Assembly: GCF_013179735.1 (NCBI RefSeq)
Contig: NZ_JABMEG010000001.1
Span: forward strand, 1,922,001 to 1,986,000
Source: Permianibacter fluminis
GTDB taxonomy: Bacteria; Pseudomonadota; Gammaproteobacteria; Enterobacterales; Permianibacteraceae
Length of the DNA: 64,000 nucleotides
Direction of reading: 5' to 3'
Both the position numbers and the translations under genes were made by a program. Positions 28,979 to 38,067 of the stretch are shown piece by piece. Position 1 is the stretch's first letter. Every line of letters begins with the position of its first letter. The notes beneath the pieces are model-generated. The model saw only the letters and a list, made by a program, of their open reading frames with translations, did no database searches and was not told where the DNA came from.

Positions 28979-29004
28979 TATTTTACTTACCTGCAAGTAA
29001 AATA
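28979..29004. promoter_or_regulatory. Putative TetR operator upstream of the repressor gene
   Basis: Inverted repeat TATTTTACTT-N6-AAGTAAAATA, with the inner core ACTTAC-N4-AAGTAA (28985-29000) shared with the site at 28280-28297. It lies about 90 bp upstream of the chosen tetR start. Confidence 0.75.
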
Positions 29005-29261
29005 TTGCCGAAAAGGCTGGCCATCTGGTCTGACCCCGAGCTGGAATGGCAGTCCAGCCGTAGCTTTTCTCCTTGACCAGCCTAGACTTGCCGGCAGTTT
29101 GTCGCCCGCAAAGCCGGTCGGCATGCCGCCATAGCTAAGAGCTAGCCAAGCAATAACAGTCACTCAATTGGCAGCATGGCGGCCAGACCGCCGGTATCCG
29201 CGCCCAGCGCCGTGCCGGTGAACCCGAATGACGTCAGCCGAATTGTATTAAGGAGCCCATC

Positions 29262-31952
29262 ATGTCGCTCGACCGACTGCCCGACAACGACCCGACCGAA
29301 ACCCAGGAATGGCTCGACGCCCTTGATGGCGTACTCGAAGCCGAAGGCGTCGAACGCGCCCACTACCTGCTGGAAAAGCTGATCGACAAGGCCCGCCGCT
29401 CCGGTGCCTACCTGCCGTACTCGGCGACCACGGCTTACGTGAACACCATTCCGCCGTCGAAGGAAGCGCCGTATCCGGGCGACCAAGCCATCGAGGCGCG
29501 CATCCGTTCGATCATTCGCTGGAACGCGTTGGCAATCGTCCTGCGTGCCGGCAAACTCGATCTGGAACTCGGCGGCCATATTTCCTCGTTCGCGTCGTCG
29601 GCGACCATTTATGACGTTGCGTTCAACCACTTCTTCAAAGGTGACCAAGGCAACGGCGGTGATCTGATTTATTTCCAGGGCCATGCCTCGCCCGGCATTT
29701 ATGCTCGTGCCTTTATGGAAGGCCGCTTGACCGAAGAACAACTGGCGCATTTCCGTCAGGACGTCGATGGCAAAGGTGTGACCTCGTATCCGCATCCGTG
29801 GCTGATGCCGGACTTCTGGCAATTCCCGACTGTGTCGATGGGCCTCGGGCCCCTGCAAGCCATTTATCAGGCGCGTTTCCTGCGCTACCTCGAACACCGC
29901 GAACTGCAAAAAACCGACGGCCGCAAAGTCTGGGCCTTTATGGGCGACGGCGAAATGGACGAGCCGGAATCGCTCGGTGCCATCGGCATGGCCGGTCGCG
30001 AGAAACTCGACAACCTGATTTTCGTCGTCAACTGCAACCTGCAGCGTCTCGACGGTCCGGTCCGTGGCAACGGCAAAATCATTCAGGAACTGGAAGCCGA
30101 TTTCCGTGGCGCTGGCTGGAACGTGATCAAGGTGATCTGGGGCCGTTATTGGGACCCGCTGCTGGCTCGCGACACCAAAGGCGCGCTGCGCCGGATCATG
30201 GAAGAAACCGTTGACGGCGAATACCAGAACTACAAGTCCTTCGGTGGCAAATACACCCGGGAAAACTTCTTCGGCAAAGATCCGGAAACCGCGGCGATGG
30301 TGGCCAACATGTCGGACGAAGACATCTGGCGCTTGAATCGCGGCGGTCATGATCCGCACAAAGTGCACGCCGCGTTCCATGCTGCGACCACGCATAAAGG
30401 TCAGCCAACCGTCATTCTGGCGAAAACCGTCAAGGGTTACGGCCTCGGCCCGATTGGTGAAGGCAAGAACATTGCTCACCAATTGAAGAAAATGGATCTG
30501 GATGCGATCAAGGCCTTCCGCGATCGGTTCCGCGTGCCGATTCCGGACGACAAGCTGGCTGATCTGCCGTTCTATTTGCCACCGGCCGACTCGCCGGAAA
30601 TGAAATACCTGCGTGAGCGGCGTTCGGCACTTGGTGGTTTCCTGCCGGCGCGCCGTGCCAAAGCCGAATCACTGGAAGTGCCGGCACTGAAAGCGTTTGA
30701 AGCAGTCACCGCCGGCAGTGGCGATCGTGAGATCAGCACCACCATGGCGTTCGTTCGCATGCTGAATGTGTTGATGAAAGACAAGGTGCTGGGTTCGCGT
30801 TGCGTGCCGATCATTCCGGACGAAGCTCGCACCTTCGGCATGGAAGGCATGTTCCGTCAGTACGGCATTTACTCGTCGGTTGGCCAGCTGTATCAGCCGG
30901 TCGATTCCGATCAGGTGTCGTATTACAAAGAAGACATCAAGGGCCAGTTGCTGGAAGAGGGTATCAACGAAGCGGGCGCGATCTCGTCGTGGATTGCAGC
31001 CGGTACCTCGTACAGCAGCAACAACTACCCGATGATTCCGTTCTACATCTTCTATTCGATGTTCGGTCTGCAGCGGACCATGGATCTGGCCTGGGCCGCC
31101 GGTGACATGCAGGCGCGTGGCTTCCTGCTCGGCGCAACCGCCGGCCGCACCACATTGAACGGCGAAGGCCTGCAGCATCAAGATGGCCATTCGCACATTC
31201 TGGCGTCAACCATTCCGTCTTGCGTTGCCTACGACCCGGCCTATGGCTATGAGCTGGCGGTGATCGTCCAGAACGGTCTGGAGCGCATGGTCGAGAAACA
31301 GGAAAACGTTTTCTATTACATCACGCTGATGAACGAAAACTACGTCCAGCCGGCGATGCCGAAAGGCGCCGAAGAGGGCATCCTGAAAGGCATGTACCTG
31401 CTGCGCGAAGGCGAGCTTGACGCCAAAGCGGCTGGCAAGAGCAAAGGCAAGAAAGCGCCGAAAGTGCAGCTGTTCGGTTCCGGCACCATTTTGAACGAAG
31501 TGTTGGCGGCCTCGGATCTGCTGCGTGACAACCACGGCGTTGTCAGCGACATCTGGAGCGTCACCAGCTACACCGAGCTGCGCCGTGACGGCCTCGATGC
31601 CGATCGCTGGAATCTGCTGCACCCGGATGAAAAACCGCAAACACCGTATGTCGCCAAAGTGCTGAAAGATCGCGAAGGCCCGGTGGTTGCCGCCAGCGAC
31701 TACCAGAAATCGCTGGCCGACCTGATTCGGCAATGGGTACCGGGCGATTACCGTGTGCTTGGCACTGACGGTTTCGGTCGTTCCGATTCGCGCGCTGCGC
31801 TGCGCCGGTTCTTCGAAGTGGATCGTCACTACATCGTGATCGCCGCGCTGAAAGCGCTTTCCGACCGTGGCGATGTACCGGCCAAGGCGGTCAAGGATGC
31901 CATCACCTTGTATGGCATTGATCCCAACAAACCGAATCCGGTCACGGTGTAA
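29262..31952 (+). CDS. aceE: Pyruvate dehydrogenase E1 component (homodimeric type)
   Basis: AceE decarboxylates pyruvate with thiamine diphosphate and acetylates the lipoyl groups of AceF. The 896-residue length fits the homodimeric family. The thiamine diphosphate motif GDGEMDEPES...NCNLQ is present, as are LGPLQAIYQARFLRYLEHR and the C-terminal TDGFGRSDSR. The start has an AAGGAG site at 29250-29255. aceF follows after 12 bp. No pdhR-type regulator lies upstream. Confidence 0.98.
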   Translation: MSLDRLPDNDPTETQEWLDALDGVLEAEGVERAHYLLEKLIDKARRSGAYLPYSATTAYVNTIPPSKEAPYPGDQAIEARIRSIIRWNALAIVLRAGKLDLELGGHISSFASSATIYDVAFNHFFKGDQGNGGDLIYFQGHASPGIYARAFMEGRLTEEQLAHFRQDVDGKGVTSYPHPWLMPDFWQFPTVSMGLGPLQAIYQARFLRYLEHRELQKTDGRKVWAFMGDGEMDEPESLGAIGMAGREKLDNLIFVVNCNLQRLDGPVRGNGKIIQELEADFRGAGWNVIKVIWGRYWDPLLARDTKGALRRIMEETVDGEYQNYKSFGGKYTRENFFGKDPETAAMVANMSDEDIWRLNRGGHDPHKVHAAFHAATTHKGQPTVILAKTVKGYGLGPIGEGKNIAHQLKKMDLDAIKAFRDRFRVPIPDDKLADLPFYLPPADSPEMKYLRERRSALGGFLPARRAKAESLEVPALKAFEAVTAGSGDREISTTMAFVRMLNVLMKDKVLGSRCVPIIPDEARTFGMEGMFRQYGIYSSVGQLYQPVDSDQVSYYKEDIKGQLLEEGINEAGAISSWIAAGTSYSSNNYPMIPFYIFYSMFGLQRTMDLAWAAGDMQARGFLLGATAGRTTLNGEGLQHQDGHSHILASTIPSCVAYDPAYGYELAVIVQNGLERMVEKQENVFYYITLMNENYVQPAMPKGAEEGILKGMYLLREGELDAKAAGKSKGKKAPKVQLFGSGTILNEVLAASDLLRDNHGVVSDIWSVTSYTELRRDGLDADRWNLLHPDEKPQTPYVAKVLKDREGPVVAASDYQKSLADLIRQWVPGDYRVLGTDGFGRSDSRAALRRFFEVDRHYIVIAALKALSDRGDVPAKAVKDAITLYGIDPNKPNPVTV

Positions 31953-31964
31953 GGAGCGCACGAC

Positions 31965-33620
31965 ATGGCAATCCGTGAAATCACCGTACCGGACATTGGC
32001 GACGTCAAAAATGTCGATGTCATCGAAGTGCCGGTCAAGGTCGGCGATGTCATCAAGAAAGACGACACGCTGATCACCGTGGAAACCGACAAGGCGACGA
32101 TGGAAGTGCCGGCGCCAGCGGCTGGCACCATCAAGGAAATGAAACTGAAAGTCGGCGACAAGGTCTCGCAAGGTTCGTTGATCTTGTTGCTGGAAGAAGC
32201 CGGTGCTAGCGCAGCGGTGTCTGCACCTGCGCCAGCACCGACTGCAGTTTCCGCATCAGCACCCGCTCCGGTTGCGGCGGTACCAGCGCCGGTCGCAGCA
32301 GCACCTGCTGCTGCCAGCGGCCCGGCCCGTAGCGAGACCGTATCCGTTCCGGATATTGGCGACGCCAAAGATGTCGATGTGATCGAGATCGCCGTGAAAG
32401 TCGGCGATACCGTCAAGAAAGACGACACGCTGATTGTGGTCGAAGGCGAAAAAGCCACGATGGATGTGCCATCGTCGGTGTCCGGTGTGGTCGAATCGAT
32501 TGCGCTGAAAGTCGGCGACAAAGTCTCGAAAGGCAGCGTTATCGGCGTTATCAAGGTCGCTGGCGGCGCGTCTGCACCGCTGGCTGCGGCACCGGCGCCC
32601 AGCACAAGCGTTGCTGCAAGTGCGCCGAGCGTTGTCACCGCAGCAATGCCATCGGTTAGCACGGATCGTGCGGCACCGGTGCCGGACTATCCGTACGAAC
32701 GCAAAGCAGTGGGCGAGAAAATTGTTCACGCCTCGCCAGCGATACGGCGCTTTGCCCGCGAACTGGGCGTCGATCTTGGCAAGGTGAATGCGTCCGGTCC
32801 GAAAGGCCGGGTGATGAAGGAAGACATTCAGTCCTTCGTCAAATTCGAACTCAACCGGCCGAAACCGGTTGCCAGCAGCGGCGCCGGTGTGCCGGAGCTG
32901 CCGACGATTGATTTCAGCAAATGGGGCGAGGTGGAAACCCGTCAGCTCACCCGCATCCAGAAAGTCTCCAGCGTCAATCTGCATCGCAACTGGCTGACCA
33001 TTCCGCATGTCACCCAGCATGACGATGCCGATATCACCGAACTGGAGGCCTTCCGTCAGGGTGCGAAAGACGAAGCGGAAAAACGCGGCATCAAACTGAC
33101 CCCGCTGGTGTTTGTCATGAAGGCCGTGGTCAACACGCTGCAGGCGTTCCCGAGCTTCAACGCCTCACTGGCGCCGGACGGCGAAACGCTGGTGCTGAAA
33201 AAATATTGGCACATCGGTGTTGCCGTCGACACCCCGGATGGTTTGGTGGTGCCGGTGGTGCGTGATGTCGATAAGAAATCGGTGTTCCAACTATCGGAAG
33301 AACTGGCGGAAATCAGCAAGAAAGCCCGCGAGAAGAAACTCGGTGCCGATGCGATGCAAGGCTCCACCTTCACGATTTCGTCGCTCGGTGGCATCGGTGG
33401 CAGCTACTTCACCCCGATCGTGGCCTGGCCAAACGTGGCGATTCTGGGTCTGTCGAAGAGCAGCATGAAACCGGTCTGGGACGGCAAGCAGTTTGTCCCG
33501 CGACTGATGCTGCCGATGTCGCTGTCCTATGACCACCGGGTCATTGATGGTGCGGTCGGTGCGCGCTTTATCACGCATCTGGCCAAGAACCTGAGTGACA
33601 TCCGGCGCTTGCTGCTGTAA
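31965..33620 (+). CDS. aceF: Pyruvate dehydrogenase E2, dihydrolipoyllysine acetyltransferase
   Basis: AceF forms the complex core and passes acetyl groups to CoA. Domains in order in 551 residues: lipoyl 1 (lipoylated K43 in ETDKATMEVP), an Ala/Pro linker, lipoyl 2 (K163 in EGEKATMDVP), a second Ala/Pro linker, the E1/E3-binding domain (about 245-285, ASPAIRRFARELGVDL) and the catalytic domain with H524 in YDHRVIDGA. Two lipoyl domains, against three in E. coli. Ribosome site AAGGAG upstream. A strong terminator follows, and there is no lpd gene. Confidence 0.98.
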   Translation: MAIREITVPDIGDVKNVDVIEVPVKVGDVIKKDDTLITVETDKATMEVPAPAAGTIKEMKLKVGDKVSQGSLILLLEEAGASAAVSAPAPAPTAVSASAPAPVAAVPAPVAAAPAAASGPARSETVSVPDIGDAKDVDVIEIAVKVGDTVKKDDTLIVVEGEKATMDVPSSVSGVVESIALKVGDKVSKGSVIGVIKVAGGASAPLAAAPAPSTSVAASAPSVVTAAMPSVSTDRAAPVPDYPYERKAVGEKIVHASPAIRRFARELGVDLGKVNASGPKGRVMKEDIQSFVKFELNRPKPVASSGAGVPELPTIDFSKWGEVETRQLTRIQKVSSVNLHRNWLTIPHVTQHDDADITELEAFRQGAKDEAEKRGIKLTPLVFVMKAVVNTLQAFPSFNASLAPDGETLVLKKYWHIGVAVDTPDGLVVPVVRDVDKKSVFQLSEELAEISKKAREKKLGADAMQGSTFTISSLGGIGGSYFTPIVAWPNVAILGLSKSSMKPVWDGKQFVPRLMLPMSLSYDHRVIDGAVGARFITHLAKNLSDIRRLLL

Positions 33621-33679
33621 TTCCATCCGGCAATCAGCCCGCGCGGGAGCCGTTGCTCTCGTCAAAAGTTGCTCTTGTT

Positions 33680-33723
33680 AAAAACAAAGGCCGGCATGTG
33701 CAGACATGCCGGCCTTTGTTTTT
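33680..33723. terminator. Bidirectional terminator between aceF and queF
   Basis: A 20-bp perfect stem with a GCAG loop, flanked by A and T runs, between convergent genes. Confidence 0.93.
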
Positions 33724-33746
33724 GTGCGATGTTCAGCTGTCGCGGC

Positions 33747-34568
33747 TTATTGCCGGGCGGCTCGCCGATTGTCGTAGGTGGTTTCGTCGCTGCTGCGGTA
33801 GGGGTTGATGTCGAGACCGCCGCGGCGGGTGTAACGGGCAAATACCGTCAGGGCTTGCGGCTGGCAGCGCTGCCAGATATCGCAGAACATCCGCTCGATG
33901 CAGTGCTCATGAAACTCGGCGTGATTGCGGAACGAAACGATGTAACGCAGCAGGCTGGCGTGGTCGATGGCGGCGCCGTGGTAACGCACGACCACGGTCG
34001 CCCAATCCGGTTGTCCGGTAACCGGGCAATTGGATTTGAGCAGTTGGCTGTGCAGGGTTTCCCGTATCGGTTTGCCGGCGCGGGCCTGATCGAGGGCCAG
34101 CAAGTCCGGCTGCAAGGCATAGTCGGTACAGGCAATATCCAGTTCATCAAGACACAGGCCATCGCCCGGCCATTGTGGCCGCATCACCGCTTCGCTGGCT
34201 GGCTTCAGTTCGACACGTACGTCGGCACCGGCTGCCGCTGACAAATCCTGCTGCATTTTTTGCTGAACGTCGGACCATTCATTGAAGCGCGTGCCATTGA
34301 ATGAGTTCAGGTAGAGCTTGAAGGATTTTGATTCGATCAAATTCGGGCTGTTGAACGGTACGGTGAATTCGCCCAGCGCAACGACCGGCTTGCCTTTGCC
34401 GTTCAGCCAGGACAGCTCGTAGCCGTTCCAGATATCGACGCCGGTGAATGGCAATGTCGTCAACGGCAAATGGGCGCGGTTCAGCGCCCGTGGCACCGGG
34501 TGCAGCAGTTTCGGATCGTATTGATCCTTGTACAGCACGGTTTTGCCGAGCAGGAGTTCGTGGCTCAT
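33747..34568 (-). CDS. queF: NADPH-dependent 7-cyano-7-deazaguanine reductase
   Basis: QueF reduces preQ0 to preQ1 in queuosine synthesis. The 273-residue length is that of the long, E. coli-like form with two T-fold halves. The substrate and NADPH motif ESKSFKLYLNSFN is in the N-terminal half; the catalytic cysteine is in LKSNCPVTGQPDW, with the adjacent HYGA-type segment read as YHGAAIDHASLLRYIVSFRNHAEFHE in pieces. Convergent with aceF. Confidence 0.96.
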   Translation of the reverse strand: MSHELLLGKTVLYKDQYDPKLLHPVPRALNRAHLPLTTLPFTGVDIWNGYELSWLNGKGKPVVALGEFTVPFNSPNLIESKSFKLYLNSFNGTRFNEWSDVQQKMQQDLSAAAGADVRVELKPASEAVMRPQWPGDGLCLDELDIACTDYALQPDLLALDQARAGKPIRETLHSQLLKSNCPVTGQPDWATVVVRYHGAAIDHASLLRYIVSFRNHAEFHEHCIERMFCDIWQRCQPQALTVFARYTRRGGLDINPYRSSDETTYDNRRAARQ

Positions 34569-34620
34569 TTTTTTCTCGGAGGGAATCGTAATCGCAAAAA
34601 ATGATGCAAGTTAGGTTGTT

Positions 34621-34968
34621 CTATTCGTTGTTCAATTTCGCAAATATCGGTTCCAGCAACAATCTTGCGAAAAAGAGTGTTGAGAAAATCCCCGAAATAC
34701 AAAGCAGCATCTGTGGGGCTTCCTGTTGCGGGATTGCAATCAGGCCTAAAAGCAGCCAAGGCGGGAGCAGGCCAATAAACGCAGCGGTTCGCGTTTTTTT
34801 GCGCGCGAACCATAGAGGGACATAAATTGCCACCAGCACAACTGCGACGTACCCAGCGGAAATACCAAGCATGCTCTTTGGCCCTTCCCAGTTGTGCCTG
34901 CTAATTCCATACCACATCATAAAAAATAGATTGATCGTGGCGTAAGCGAACCCGATAAATATATGCAT
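34621..34968 (-). CDS. Small membrane protein of unknown function
   Basis: The 115-residue protein has three or four hydrophobic segments (IGFAYATINLFFMMWYGI, AVVLVAIYVPLWF, FIGLLPPWLLLGLIAI, and a final one ending LLLEPIFAKLNNE). Its ATG overlaps the TAA of rlmM by one base (TAATG), so it is probably translated by re-initiation after rlmM. It is AT-richer than its neighbours. No family recognised. Confidence 0.6.
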   Translation of the reverse strand: MHIFIGFAYATINLFFMMWYGISRHNWEGPKSMLGISAGYVAVVLVAIYVPLWFARKKTRTAAFIGLLPPWLLLGLIAIPQQEAPQMLLCISGIFSTLFFARLLLEPIFAKLNNE

Positions 34969-36029
34969 TAGCCTTGACCCAATACACGAATATGCAAAGT
35001 CACTTCTTCGCGGTCGTAATACAGATGCTTGACCTGCAATTCAAAACTGATGTTCCTGTCGAGCATCGGCTTCTCGATGGTATCCAGGCAGCGCTCCAGT
35101 TCTTCGAAGCGTTTTTTCATCGGCAGTTTCAGATTGATGATCGCTTCGCGGCACCAGTTGTTCTGCAGCCATTTCGCCAGCAGTTGGGCGACTCGCATCG
35201 GTTTTTCCACCATGTCGCAAAGCAGCCAGTCGACCCGGCGTTCCGGTTTGAACAGAAAGCCGTCGAGTGCGCGGTGTTCGACCTGGCCGGTGGCCATCAA
35301 ACGGGGATCGATCTGGCCGTGATCCACCGCCGTGACATGAATGCCGAGCTGCACCATCTGATAGGTCCAGCCACCGGGGCAGGCGCCGAGATCGACGGCG
35401 CGCATGCGCGGCTTCAATCGGTGTGGCCATTGATCTCGGGGAATGAATTCCTGCAGCGCTTCTTCCAGTTTCAGGGTTGAGCGGCTTGGCGCATCTTTCG
35501 GCATGCGCAGGCGGCGAATGCCCATCGGTTCGCTGTGGCTGCGGGCAATCGGTGCGTAACCGACCAGCGCATGGCTGCCATCGAGGAACAGGACGTGCAG
35601 GCGCTGATCGCTGCCTTTCTGGGAAGCGTCGCCTTCGCGCAGCATGCCGGCTTTTTTCAGCGCCTGTTCCAGCGGTGCGGTGATGCTGCGGCACAGTGCC
35701 TGCAATTCGCGGCCCGGTTCGCTGTCGCTGCTTTCGATGAACAGTGCGGCGCCACTGCTGCGGCCGAGCGCTTTCAGGATGCCGTCAACACGGTTTTTCG
35801 GATCCAGCTCGACTTCTTCCAGCGCGAGAAACCATTGCCGGGTGAACACCAGCAATTTGACGTCCATCTGTTCTGCCAGTGCGCGGACATTGCCGCGACC
35901 GAACACTAAACCACCGAGCGCCGGGATTTCGGTGGTGAGTTCGGTATCCCAGGCTTGCGCCATGGCTTCCAGTTCGGCGGCGCATTCGGTTTCGAAACCG
36001 GGGCGGCAATGGGCAACGATTAATGCCAC
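34968..36029 (-). CDS. rlmM: 23S rRNA 2'-O-ribose C2498 methyltransferase
   Basis: RlmM methylates C2498 of 23S rRNA. The 353 residues have an N-terminal THUMP-like domain and a C-terminal Rossmann-like methyltransferase with the SAM motif DLGACPGGWTYQMV and the segment WLLCDMVEKPMRVAQLL, both characteristic of RlmM. The C-terminal LYYDREEVTLHIR closes the family pattern. The stop overlaps the start of the small membrane protein gene. Confidence 0.96.
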   Translation of the reverse strand: MALIVAHCRPGFETECAAELEAMAQAWDTELTTEIPALGGLVFGRGNVRALAEQMDVKLLVFTRQWFLALEEVELDPKNRVDGILKALGRSSGAALFIESSDSEPGRELQALCRSITAPLEQALKKAGMLREGDASQKGSDQRLHVLFLDGSHALVGYAPIARSHSEPMGIRRLRMPKDAPSRSTLKLEEALQEFIPRDQWPHRLKPRMRAVDLGACPGGWTYQMVQLGIHVTAVDHGQIDPRLMATGQVEHRALDGFLFKPERRVDWLLCDMVEKPMRVAQLLAKWLQNNWCREAIINLKLPMKKRFEELERCLDTIEKPMLDRNISFELQVKHLYYDREEVTLHIRVLGQG

Positions 36030-36085
36030 GGGAAAAACCTCGTTTGAACAGCTTCGGATTGTGCGAAAGCAAATATGTTTTGGCT

Positions 36086-36210
36086 CCCCGCCTTGTCAAG
36101 GCGGGGTTGGGGGCGGTTGAACTCAGATCGCAAAGCTGTCAGCGATAAAGAGCTGTTCGATTAGAAACTCCGCAACCACCCCTAACCCCTCCTTAAAAAG
36201 GAGGGGGATC
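36086..36210. repeat. Composite intergenic repeat with palindromic ends
   Basis: Left end: a palindrome CCCCGCCTTG-T-CAAGGCGGGG (36086-36106) followed by TTGGGGGCGGTTGAACTC. Right end, inverted: CCCCTCCTTTTTAAGGAGG, then GGTTAGGGGTGGTTGCGGAG. The two ends are diverged inverted copies around about 50 bp of unique sequence. A half-copy occurs at 49180-49217 and a related one at 62162-62197. Confidence 0.75.
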
Positions 36211-36217
36211 AGAATCA

Positions 36218-36550
36218 TTATTCCGGCTTCTTCGTCGGCCTTGGCATGCCGGCGGGAAACGGCGTGACGTTTTCGCCTTTCCCGTCAGTAATGCGCGCTT
36301 CGCCGACTTTGCTGACTTCGTCAATGCGGACAATCGCATGTGCCGGAATATAGCTGCGGCGGACGCCGTCGAATTCGTTTTTGAGTTTTTCTTCAGCCGG
36401 GTCAACCAGGAGCTGGCTGCGCTCGCCGAACACCAGTTCCTCGATCTCGACAAAGCCCCACATGTCGCTCTGGTAGACATAGCGGGCATACAGCTCGTAG
36501 TGCTGACCCTGGTTCAGGAAGATCACACGGTACAGTCGGGGTTCGGACAT
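36218..36550 (-). CDS. DUF1820 family protein
   Basis: The 110-residue soluble protein matches DUF1820: MSEPRLYRVIFLNQGQHYELYA at the start (in two parts), the block MWGFVEIEELVFGE and RSYIPAHAIVRIDEV. The family is conserved in gammaproteobacteria without an assigned function. The tail after residue 95 (PFPAGMPRPTKKPE) is proline-rich. Confidence 0.85.
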   Translation of the reverse strand: MSEPRLYRVIFLNQGQHYELYARYVYQSDMWGFVEIEELVFGERSQLLVDPAEEKLKNEFDGVRRSYIPAHAIVRIDEVSKVGEARITDGKGENVTPFPAGMPRPTKKPE

Positions 36551-36636
36551 GGTGTTGAATTGGCTTCAGTGTAGGGCTCAGTCAAGCATGCCGAATGGGG
36601 ACTGGGTGAATCCGGTCGTTCGCTCGCGGCATGCCC

Positions 36637-36689
36637 ACCCCTCTCCTGGCACTGCGTGCCACCCTCTCCCACAAGGGGCGAGGGGAATG
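36637..36689. repeat. CCCTCTCC-type intergenic repeat
   Basis: CCCCTCTCC...CACCCTCTCCCAC followed by AGGGGCGAGGGGAA, an imperfect inverted repeat. The same family occurs at 45792-45988 and 60705-60740. The remainder of the 36551-36800 gap shows no gene. Confidence 0.6.
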
Positions 36690-36800
36690 AGGAAGTCGTC
36701 GCTATGCGACTGGCCCGGTCAATGGGGGCGCAATGGTAGCATAGCGACCCTTCCGGCCACGGCAGCGCTGACTGCCGGCCTGCCTTGAACTGGAACCACC

Positions 36801-37394
36801 ATGCCGTCACCGCACCCGACCGCCTGCCGCTACCGCGAAGATCTGCACTTTGCCGCCAATGTCCGTGGCTTCGATTTCAGGTTTACCACCACCCACGGTC
36901 TGTTTTCGCCGAAAGAGGTCGATGAGGGCTCGCGGCTGATGCTGGATTATGTGGAGCCGAAGCCGGACGCCCGGACCCTCGACGTCGGCTGTGGCTACGG
37001 CGTGCTCGGCATGACGCTGGCCCGGATGGCGCCGCAAGGCATGCACACCCTGATCGACAAGGACTATGTCGCGGTCGAATACACCAAGAAAAATCTGGCG
37101 GCGAACGGCATCAAGAACGCCGAGGCCTTCCTGTCCAACGGTCTGTCGGAAGTGGGCACTCGCCAGTTCGACCTGATCGTGTCCAACCTGCCGGCGAAAG
37201 CGGGCAATGAGCTGTTCTATCTGTATTTCTATGACGCCCTGCATCATCTGGCGCCGGGCGGCGAGCTGGTGGTGGTCACAATCAACGGCTTGCGCGAGTT
37301 TGTTAAACGCAGCTTCAACGAAGTGTTCGGCAACTACGAGAAGCGCAAGCAAGGTGCTCACTACACCATCTCGGCGGCGGTCAAAAAGGCCTGA
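36801..37394 (+). CDS. Class I SAM-dependent methyltransferase, RsmC-like
   Basis: The 197-residue protein is a single MTS-type methyltransferase domain (as in the catalytic half of RsmC/RlmG): FTTTHGLFSPKEVDEGS, SAM motif I LDVGCGYGVLGMTLA, motif IV SNLPAKAG in place of the more usual NPPFH, and a C-terminal strand with HYTISAAVKK. The NLPA form resembles RsmC-like proteins of low-GC bacteria. An rRNA or tRNA guanine-N2 target is likely but not shown. Confidence 0.85.
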   Translation: MPSPHPTACRYREDLHFAANVRGFDFRFTTTHGLFSPKEVDEGSRLMLDYVEPKPDARTLDVGCGYGVLGMTLARMAPQGMHTLIDKDYVAVEYTKKNLAANGIKNAEAFLSNGLSEVGTRQFDLIVSNLPAKAGNELFYLYFYDALHHLAPGGELVVVTINGLREFVKRSFNEVFGNYEKRKQGAHYTISAAVKKA

Positions 37395-38067
37395 GAGCGG
37401 TTGTTTTGTCGGCGGTCGGCCGGGGTAAAAAAGTCACAAAAAAGGTTCCACGACGGATTCTTGCCGCTTGCAGCTGAGATGCACGAAGGTTTCACGAAGC
37501 CGTCATCAGCTGTCCACAATTTCTGTGGATAACTTTGGTGAAATCTTGCCGAAACCCGATGCCGGCCCAGCAGATTCTGGCCTTTAACTTGAATTGCTCA
37601 AAAAACGTACGATTATATTTAAATCAACCATTTCAATGAGTTAGCGCTTATTTTTGGCGTTGTCGAAGGATTGTACAGTCTTTGTAGCCGGCGCTTTGAC
37701 GCTGCACTGCGGCGAAACCCGGGCTGTGGACGAACGGCGTCACGAAATTGTCAATCGGGCAACGGCGCGGCGCGTTTCGCCGGTGCAAGTGAGGACTAAC
37801 CTGAGTGTTTTGCGCGGACTTATCTGGCACGGGTTCGCGCGCTGACAGTGTAAAAAAAGCGCCTGATCCGGCGCGGGGTTTTGGTCGCTAATCGCACAAA
37901 TGGGCTGGGTGGTTTTTGTCCGGGCTGAGCATTGCCCGGTCTGAGTCTTGTCCGGATTGCGCAGGGCTCGGGCAGCACCTTGTCCGAATAGTCCCTTGCC
38001 TGAATTACCCGTCGGCCGGATTGGCCGGTCGCATTGTCAGCCTGCCGCAACCAGCCCCATCCCTCGC
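37395..38067. other. Long gap between convergent genes with a DnaA box and AT-rich block
   Basis: No convincing protein gene. It holds a perfect DnaA box (TGTGGATAA, 37524-37532, complement of TTATCCACA), an AT-rich block at 37595-37640, a weak promoter-like pair (TTGAAT 37589, TATATT 37614, spacer 19) reading rightwards, and a hairpin at 37852-37874 with an A-run on its left that can end minus-strand transcription from the gene at 38068. A 63-codon TTG-started frame (37654-37845) is not supported. Confidence 0.45.
37851..37874 (-). terminator. Probable terminator for the SpmA-SpmB-like gene
   Basis: Stem GCGCC/GGCGC with loop TGATCC (37859-37874). Reading the minus strand it is followed by seven T. 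It lies about 190 bp after the stop at 38068. Confidence 0.6.

Noticed and set aside
37524-37532. Replication origin suggested by a DnaA box near an AT-rich block
   Set aside because: Only one box was found and no dnaA, dnaN, gidA or rpmH gene is nearby.
37654-37845. 63-codon TTG-started protein
   Set aside because: Weak start, no ribosome site and composition unlike real proteins in the window.
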